From: Apodemus sylvaticus | Taxonomy: Eukaryota; Chordata; Mammalia; Rodentia; Muridae | Assembly (NCBI RefSeq): GCF_947179515.1 | Contig: NC_067480.1 | Location: 16,263,877 to 16,327,876, forward strand | Length of the DNA stretch: 64,000 bases | Reading direction: 5' to 3' | Part shown: in pieces, positions 57,516-64,000 of the stretch | How the letters are laid out: the number at the start of each line of letters is the position of its first letter | How positions within the stretch are numbered: position 1 is the stretch's first letter | Program-made: the position numbers and the translations under genes | Notes under the pieces: model-generated | Database searches by the model: none | What the model was told of the DNA's origin: nothing | The model's input: only the letters and a program-made list of their open reading frames with translations

Positions 57516-58175
57516 GTTTTTACTTTTTTTTTTGTTTAGTATAAGTTTAGTAAAAATTATGGTTTCTATCTTAAATGTGTGCTATATATCAAAGGCTTGT
57601 TGAAGGTAGTATTAGGAACTGGTAGAATGTCTACATTGTGAGGCCTTGTTAGGTGGGATAGGTTGCTGGGGGCACAGCCTCACGTGTGTATCTTGTCTAC
57701 AAACAGTATTCTATCTCTGCTTTATTCACACTGCTAGGGAACAGCCTCAGCTGAGGGAAGTCCAGGTTGTTAAAGCACAGGAACTTTGTCAAACAGTGCC
57801 TTCAGGATGTTAGGCATCGCTAGCCTGATGTAAGCTACCTGGGGCTCCCACATTCTACATGAATGATGGTTTTCTTACTCTAGACCTACAAACAATGGAG
57901 CCAAGTGACTGTGGATTGAAACCTTTGAGACTAGGAGACAAAAAATAAACATTTCTCCAATTTAAGTTGTCCAATTTAAGTTGCCACTGGAATGGGACGT
58001 TGAGTAGAATAATATCAAAATGAATGTGGAACAAAATCATTTGTAGTTCTTTGACCACAGATCTTTTATTCAGTTGCTCATTTATTCCTCAGACTTTAAT
58101 TTATCACCCAACATGTGCCAGATACAAAACCAGGTTTTGCACATGTAATAATCAGTAAGGTACAGTGCCTATGTT
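57516..58175. other. Intergenic sequence with a probable LTR-like rodent repeat
   Basis: GAAACCTTTGAGACTAGGAG followed by AAAAATAAACATTTCTCC and TTTAAGTTG (about 57918-57985) resembles the AATAAA-ended 3' portion of a common rodent repeat. CCAATTTAAGTTG occurs twice in a row. No gene supported. Confidence 0.35.
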
Positions 58176-58179
58176 ATAA

Positions 58180-58800
58180 AAGTTCCTTTATGGCCTTCCA
58201 CTGGAGCAGATCACCAGCTTGTCTGCTGCTCTGACGACACCACAATCTGAAGGCCTCCGAGGAGTTCAAGTGCATGCAGATAAGGGGCCTTCCCAATCAA
58301 CCTCAGCAGCTGGCAAGCACTAAGAGCCCAGTAGACTCAGGACTCTTCACCCCCCAAGTCCTCAACCTACTGATTTCCAGTCCCCTTTTAGCTTGTGCCT
58401 TCAACCCAGGGCAGATCAGCAGATTGTCTGCTCCTCTGAATACCTAATGATTTGAAGGCCTCCCAGGAGTTTTGATGCATGCAGGACAACTGACCATGCA
58501 ACAGTCTAAAGGCCTCCAAGGAGTTCTGCTGCACACAAGACAAGAGAACCCACAGTCTGAAGACCTCCCAGGAGAACAGCTCCACACAAGGCAACACCTT
58601 GACTACTCCTCTGAAGACCCAACAGTCTGAAGGCCTCCCAGGAGATATGCTGCAGGTCACCCATATACATACCCCTCTCAACACCTCATGAACTTAAGGC
58701 TGCATAAGGAGACCTCCCAGGAGACCTGCAGCAAACCAGGGACACAGGAGGCAGGCTCCATACACAGATACCCAGACTAACTATCTCGAGAGATAACCAG
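58180..58800 (+). promoter_or_regulatory. L1 copy H 5' UTR with repeated short motif
   Basis: CAGTCTGAAGGCCTCCCAGGAG or close variants occur at about 58241, 58448, 58501, 58551, 58621 and 58706, all on the + strand and with irregular 50-207 bp spacing. The region ends at an ORF1-like ATG at 58801. This is a fourth, distinct L1 leader type in the window. Confidence 0.65.
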
Positions 58801-59760
58801 ATGGCAAAAGGTAAGTGCAAGACCATAAGCAAGAGAAGCCAATATACTTTGACATTATCAGAATCCAGTTCTCCCACCACAGCAAGCCCTGAATACACTA
58901 ACACATCTAAAAATGAGGAATCTGACCTGAAATTATATCTCATGAAGACAATAGAGTCCTTTAAGTAGGTATAAATAACTCATTGAAAGACATACAGGAA
59001 AACACAGGTTAAACAGGTAAAAGACCTTAAAAGGGAAACAAATGAAACCCTTAAACAAATACATGAAAACACAGTCAAATAGGTGAAGGAACTGAACAAA
59101 GTGGTCCAAGACTCAAAGTGGAAATAGAAACAATAAAGAAAACACAAATGGAGGCAACTCTTGAAATGGAAAAACCTCAGAAATACGTCAGAATTACAGA
59201 TGTAAGCATCACCAACAGAATACAAGAGATTGAAAAAATCTCAGTTGTAGAAGAAATATTAGAAAATATTGAAGAAACTGTCAGAGAAAATTCAAAACAT
59301 TAAAAAAAACTCCTAATCCCAAACATTCAGAAAAATCCCAGACATAATGAAAGGACCAAATCTACGAATAATAGGAATAGAAGAGAGTGAAGATTCCCAG
59401 CTTAAAGAACCTAAAAATATCTTCAACAAATCATGAAAGAAAACGTTCCCAAACGAAAGAAAGAGATGACCATAAATGTACAAGAAGCCTAGAGGACATC
59501 AAATAGATTGGACCAGAAAGGAAATTCCTCCATGCACATAATGAAAACACTAAATGCTCAGAACAAAGAATATTAATAGCTTTAAGGGAAAAAGCCCAAG
59601 TAACATATAAAAATAGACATATCACAATTACACCAGACATCTCAACGGAGACTATGAAAGCTAGAACAGTCTGTCATGTAGACCCTAAGAGTACACAAAT
59701 GACAGCCCAGGCTACTATACCCAGCAAAACTCTCAATCAACAGAGATGGAGAAAACAAAA
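58801..59760 (+). pseudogene. L1 ORF1 (copy H), heavily decayed
   Basis: Starts ATGGCAAAAGGTAAG (MAKGK). Coiled-coil-like segments are at 59000-59300 and the RNA-recognition block at about 59330-59560. The C-terminal domain is recognisable as a PSKTLNQQRW-like segment, where functional copies have PAKLSI. Many stops. Older than copies A-E. Confidence 0.75.
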
Positions 59761-59949
59761 TATTCCAGAAAAAAAAAAACAAATTGAAGTAATATCTACT
59801 TATCAGCTGCTCTACAGATTATTCTTGAAGGAAAACTCCAACACAAGGAGGGTACCTACACCAAAGAGAAAACAAGATATTAACCAACTCACAACAAAGC
59901 CAAAATGTGAGAGACACATATACATAGTGCCACTTACAATAACAAACAA

Positions 59950-62900
59950 AACAGGAAGTAACAATCATCTGTCTTTAATATCTCTTAACATCAATGAACT
60001 CAATTCCCCATAAGACTGGATATGCAAGCAGGATCCAGCATTTTGCTGCATACAAGAAACACACTTAAATAACAAAGACAGATATTACCTCAGAGTAAAA
60101 AGCTAAAAAAAAGTGGTCTAAGAAAATTGTTCCATAAAACAATTTGGAGTTCCCATCCTAATATCCAATAAACTAGACTTTCAATGAATAGTTATCAAGC
60201 AAGATGGGGAAGGACATTTCATATCTGTCAAAGGAAAAACCCACCAAGAGGAAGTCTCAATTCTGAACATCTATGTGCTGAATGCAAGGGGGCCAACATC
60301 CATAAAAGAAACTTTACTAAGACTCAAAACACACATTGAATGCCACACAATACAAGTAGGAGACTTCAATAGTTCCCTCTCACTAATGGACAGGTCATTG
60401 AAACAGAGGCTAAATAGACACAGTGAAACTAATAGAGGTTATGAACCAAATGGATTTAACAGACATATACAGAACATTTCACCTGAAAACTAAAGAAAAT
60501 ATGTTCTTCTCAGCACCTCATGTTACCTTCTCCAAAATCCACCATATAATCCATCACAAAGCAAGCATAAACCAATAAAAGACTATTGAAACAATCCCAT
60601 GCATCCTATCAGTTCTCCACAGACTGGGGTTAGATTTCAATAGCAACAAAAGCAACAGAAAACTGAAATATCCATGGAAACTGAACAATGATTTATACAA
60701 TAATAATTTATGGAAGAAATAAAGAAATCAATGAATTCCTGGAATTCAATGAAAATAATGACACAGCATACCCAAATTTATGGAACATAATGAAAGCAGT
60801 GTTAAGAGGAAATTCTGAGCACTAAGTGCCCTGGTAAAGAAATTGGAGAGATTCTACACACTAGCAACTTAACATCACGCCTGAGAGCTCTAGAATGAAA
60901 GAAAGCAAACACTCCCAAGAGGATTATAAGGCAGAGAATAGTCAAACTCAGGGCCAGAATCAACCACACAGAATCAGAGAACTATACAAAGAATCATGAA
61001 AACCAAAAGCTGGTTCTTTGAGAAAATCAAATAAATCCCTAGCCAAACTAACTAAAGGGCCCAGAGACAGTATCTAAATTAACAAAATCAGAAATGAAAA
61101 GGGAGACATAACAACTGAAACTGAGGAAATTAAAAAAAAAATCATCAGATCCTACTACAAAGATTATACTCAACAAAACAGGAAAATCTAGATGAAATGG
61201 GTAGTTTTCTAGGAAAATACCACTTTCCCAATTTAAATCAAGGGCAGGTAAACTATCTAAACTTGCCCATATTCCCTAAGGAAATAAAAGAAGTCACTAA
61301 AAACCTCTCAACCATAAAATGCTCATGGCCAGATGGCTTTAGTGCAGAATTCTACCAGTCCTTCAAAGAATAGCTAATGTCAATAGTTCTCAAACTATTT
61401 CATAAAATAGAAACAGAGGGCACACTACTTAATTCATTCTATGAAGCCACAATTACTCTGATATCTAAAACACAGAAGGACCCAACAAAAAGGGATGTTC
61501 AGACCAATTTCCCTTATGAATATCGATACAAAAATACTCAATAAGATTTTTGCAGACTGAATCTAAGAGTACATCAAAACCATCCTTTACCATGATCAAG
61601 TAGGCTTCATTCCAGGGGAACAAGGTTGGTTCAATATGGGAAAAATCATTACCATCATCCACTATATAAACAAACTCAAAGAAATAAATCACTTGATCAT
61701 CTTATTAGATGCTGAAAAGGCATTTGACAAAATATAACACCCCTTTATGTTAAAAGTATTGGAGAGATCAGGAATTCAATTCCCAAACCAAAACATAATA
61801 AAAGCAATATACAGCAAATCAACAGCTAACATCAAATTAAGTGGGGAGATACTTGAAGAATTCACACTAAAATCAGGGACAAGACAAGGATACTCAATTA
61901 ACTCAAGTAAATCAGTAGTCTTCCATTATACAAATGATAAATGGACTGACAAAGAAATTAGAGAAACAACACCCTTCACAATCATCACAAATAATATAAA
62001 ATATCTTGGAGTAACTCTAACCAAACAAGTGAAAGATTTATATGACAAGCACTTCAAGTCTCTCAAGAAAGAATTCATAGAAGATCTCAGAAAATGGAGA
62101 GATCATCCATGTTCATGGCAAGAACAATTGCCACATTTATATGGAAAAAAAAAACCAAGTTAGCAAAAACAATTCTTAACAATACAATAACTTCTGGAGG
62201 GAATCACAATTCCTGACATGAAGCAGTACTACAGACCAATAGTGATAAAAGCTGCATGGTACTGGTACACAGATAGACAGGTTGGTCAATGAAATAGAAT
62301 TGAAGACCCAGAAACAAAACCGCACACTAACAGACACTTGATCTTTGACAAAGAAGTTAAAAATATACAATGGAAAAAAGAAAGCATCTTCAAGAAATAG
62401 TGCTGGTTTAACTCACAGTCAGTAGGTACAAAAATGAATATATATCTATATTTGTCACCTTGCATGAAGCTCAAGTCCATGTGCATCAAGGACCTCAACA
62501 TAAAACCAGATACACTGAACCTGATAGAAGAGAAAGTGGAAAAGTATCTTTATCTCATTGGCACAGAGAACACTTCCTAAACAGGACTCCAATGGCTCAG
62601 GCTCTAAGATAAAGAATTGATAAATGGGACATCATTAATCTGAAAATCTTCTGTAAGGCAAAGAACATAGTCAAAAGAACAAATCAGCAACCTAGAGAAT
62701 GGGAAAAATCTTCACCAATACCACATCTGATAGAGGGCTATCAGATATCCAAATGTATCATATATCCAAAATGTATAAAGAACTCAAGTTTACCTCCAAC
62801 AAAACCAAACAATTTAATCAAAAAATGGGATATAGAACTAAACAGAATTTACATGTCTGAGAAGTACTTAGAGATGTGTTCAAAGTCCTCCATCATCAGG

Positions 62901-62960
62901 GAAATGAAAATCAGAGTGACTCTGAGATTCCACCTGACACCAAACAGAATGACTAAGATT
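59950..62960 (+). pseudogene. L1 ORF2 (copy H), heavily decayed, RT core lost
   Basis: Endonuclease wording at 59955-60540 (SLISLNINELN, ILLGCIQETH-like and VGDFNSSLS blocks), pre-RT region at 60600-61500, and RT at 61600-61900 (LLDAEKAFDK, GTRQGYS). At about 61893 the frame jumps from GTRQG directly to INSSKSVVF, deleting the FADD active site. The C-terminal part continues to 62960. Numerous stops and shifts. Confidence 0.8.
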
Positions 62961-63352
62961 AGGCCTTGGTGCCCTTCTATGAGATAGATCTCAAGTTGGG
63001 CCAGTCATTGGACTGACTTTCTTTCGGTCTCTTCTCCATTTTATCCCTGCAGTTCTTTTAGACAGGAACAGTTCTGGATTAGATATTAAGGCTGTGGTTT
63101 AGTAACCCTGTCCCTTCGCTTGAGGCCCTGTCTATTTCCTGAAGGTAGATTCTTAGAGTTCCCTTTCCCCAGTGTTGTGCATGTTGGCTACGGTCACTCC
63201 CATTGAGTCCTTAGAGTCTCTTACTTCCAAGATCTCTGCTACTTTCTAGAGAGTACCGCACCTCAACCTAAGACTACTTATTTCCATTCATTCTCTTGGC
63301 CCTTTGGCTTCTCTCCTGCCCCCTCCTCCATACCTAATCCTGTTCCCCCTTG
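62961..63352 (-). mobile_element. Inverted L1 3' UTR segment
   Basis: Reverse-strand long-type L1 3' UTR (TGCCCTTCTATGAGATAGAT, CTCAAGTTGGGCCAGTCATT, TCTCTGCTACTTTC blocks) inserted between the ORF2 C-terminal region of copy H and a + strand ORF2 3' end that starts at about 63353. Confidence 0.65.
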
Positions 63353-64000
63353 TCTTCTACCATGTTCATAACAGCCTTATTTGTAATAGCCAGAAGCTGG
63401 AAAAAACACAGATGTTGTTGGTTTCTGCACAAAATGTCCTGTCTGCTCGACGTGCTCACTCGCCCAGGCTGCGGGGAGACGGGAGATGTGGGCCGCAATG
63501 AGATACACCAGGCCAAACAGTTCCACGTGGGACTTTATTTAAGATAAAGAAGGAGTAGCGGGCGGGAAGGAAGGAGAGAATGAGAGAAGAAAAAAGAGAA
63601 CGGGGAAGAAGTGCTGCCCAGTTATATACCTGTGGTGACGTAATTACAGGTAAAGGTAGACTAGGCAGCTGTTGCCTTGGAAACAGACCTATACATTGTC
63701 TTAATTGTTGCTTGTATGGTGTCACAAGCCTTGCAGGCCTCGGTACCTACAGATGTACCTCAAGGGATACAAAAATGGATGCAGAAAATGTGGTTCATTT
63801 CACAATGGAATACTATTGAGCTATTATAAATGAGGACATCACGAATTTTGCAGGCAAATGGATGGAATTAGAAAATATCAACCATCAGACTGAGCTCAGG
63901 GATCCTGGTGGGACAGCTGGTAGAAGGAACTAGAGGAATGGAAGGGGATTGCTACCCCACTGGAGAACATTGGCCTGACCACCCAGTTCTCTTAGAGTCT
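63353..64000 (+). mobile_element. L1 ORF2 3' end / 3' UTR, split by a solo LTR
   Basis: MFITALFVIARSWKK at 63360-63405 is interrupted at CACAGATGT (63415) and resumes after the LTR at GATGTACCTCAAGGGATAC (63754). It continues with the MWFISQWNTI-like ORF2 end and 3' UTR to the window edge. Confidence 0.85.
63411..63758 (-). repeat. Solo LTR (endogenous retrovirus) with GATGT target duplication
   Basis: The interior is 63416-63753 (338 bp). On the reverse strand it begins TGTAGGTACC and ends AACCAACA, the TG...CA boundaries of an LTR. GATGT at 63411-63415 and again at 63754-63758 fits a 5-bp target duplication within L1 sequence that is otherwise continuous. Internal landmarks on the reverse strand are a TTACGTCA CRE-like site (63636-63643), a TATATAA box (63622-63628), CACGTG (63524-63529) and an AATAAA polyadenylation signal (63534-63539). 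There are no gag, pol or env sequences, so it is a recombined solo LTR. Family not identified; the size suits a class II element. Confidence 0.85.

Noticed and set aside
63411..63758. Mouse-type IAP LTR
   Set aside because: Length and TG...CA ends fit, but the internal sequence and the 5-bp rather than 6-bp target duplication do not match IAP as I know it. Family left open.

Overview
This window is repeat-dense intergenic DNA from a mammal, almost certainly a murid rodent. The evidence is the rodent-type LINE-1 (L1) ORF1 and ORF2 proteins, L1 5' UTRs built from tandem promoter monomers, B3- and B4-type SINEs, and long (CA)n, (CT)n and (CTT)n microsatellites. The young L1 ORF1 resembles mouse L1 ORF1 but matches neither house mouse nor rat L1 as I remember them, so I do not name a species. 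I find no functional protein-coding host gene. The only host-gene-derived pieces are a truncated processed pseudogene of PAICS and a 33-nt U2 snRNA retropseudogene.

Layout. 1-1.06 kb: AT-rich sequence with a CT/GT microsatellite. 1.07-4.19 kb: L1 copy B (+), with a 5' UTR and 3' end but two large internal deletions. 4.53-4.69 kb: SINE remnant. 4.69-10.29 kb: L1 copy E (+), older, with three ~197-bp promoter monomers. 10.27-11.65 kb: a short young L1 3' fragment (J, +) between two near-identical ~420-bp direct repeats. 11.75-14.16 kb: a very old L1 head (K, +) with a ~241-bp monomer array. 14.16-16.24 kb: 5'-truncated L1 (G, +) carrying an out-of-place ORF2 segment. 16.25-27.9 kb: the least repetitive part, with SINEs, a few medium-reiteration repeats and an ~800-bp polypyrimidine tract. 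27.94-34.30 kb: L1 copy A (-), the best-preserved element, with a 14-bp target-site duplication (TSD), an intact ORF1 and an ORF2 whose frame is kept apart from three stop codons. 34.38-43.26 kb: copies C (+) and D (-), joined tail to tail as a giant inverted repeat with ~4.3-kb arms and a 30-nt spacer. 43.3-46.2 kb: AT-rich sequence holding the U2 retropseudogene. 46.24-46.96 kb: L1 3' UTR insertion M (+) with a 17-bp TSD. 47.2-52.5 kb: old L1 N/P (-) interrupted by the PAICS pseudogene. 52.7-58.2 kb: assorted old repeats and L1 tails. 58.2-64 kb: old L1 H (+), whose 3' part contains a solo LTR flanked by GATGT repeats.

The sequences do not work together as a pathway. The window is a record of L1 activity. 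At least five L1 5' UTR architectures occur side by side, and the younger lineage shares a compact ~230-nt 3' UTR. Several copies were altered by microhomology-associated deletion, inversion or template switching. The strongest structural signals are the C/D fold-back inverted repeat, the L1 flanked by ~420-bp duplicated sequence, and the tiny U2 retropseudogene. The whole reading is by eye; repeat-family names are approximate unless a diagnostic feature is given.
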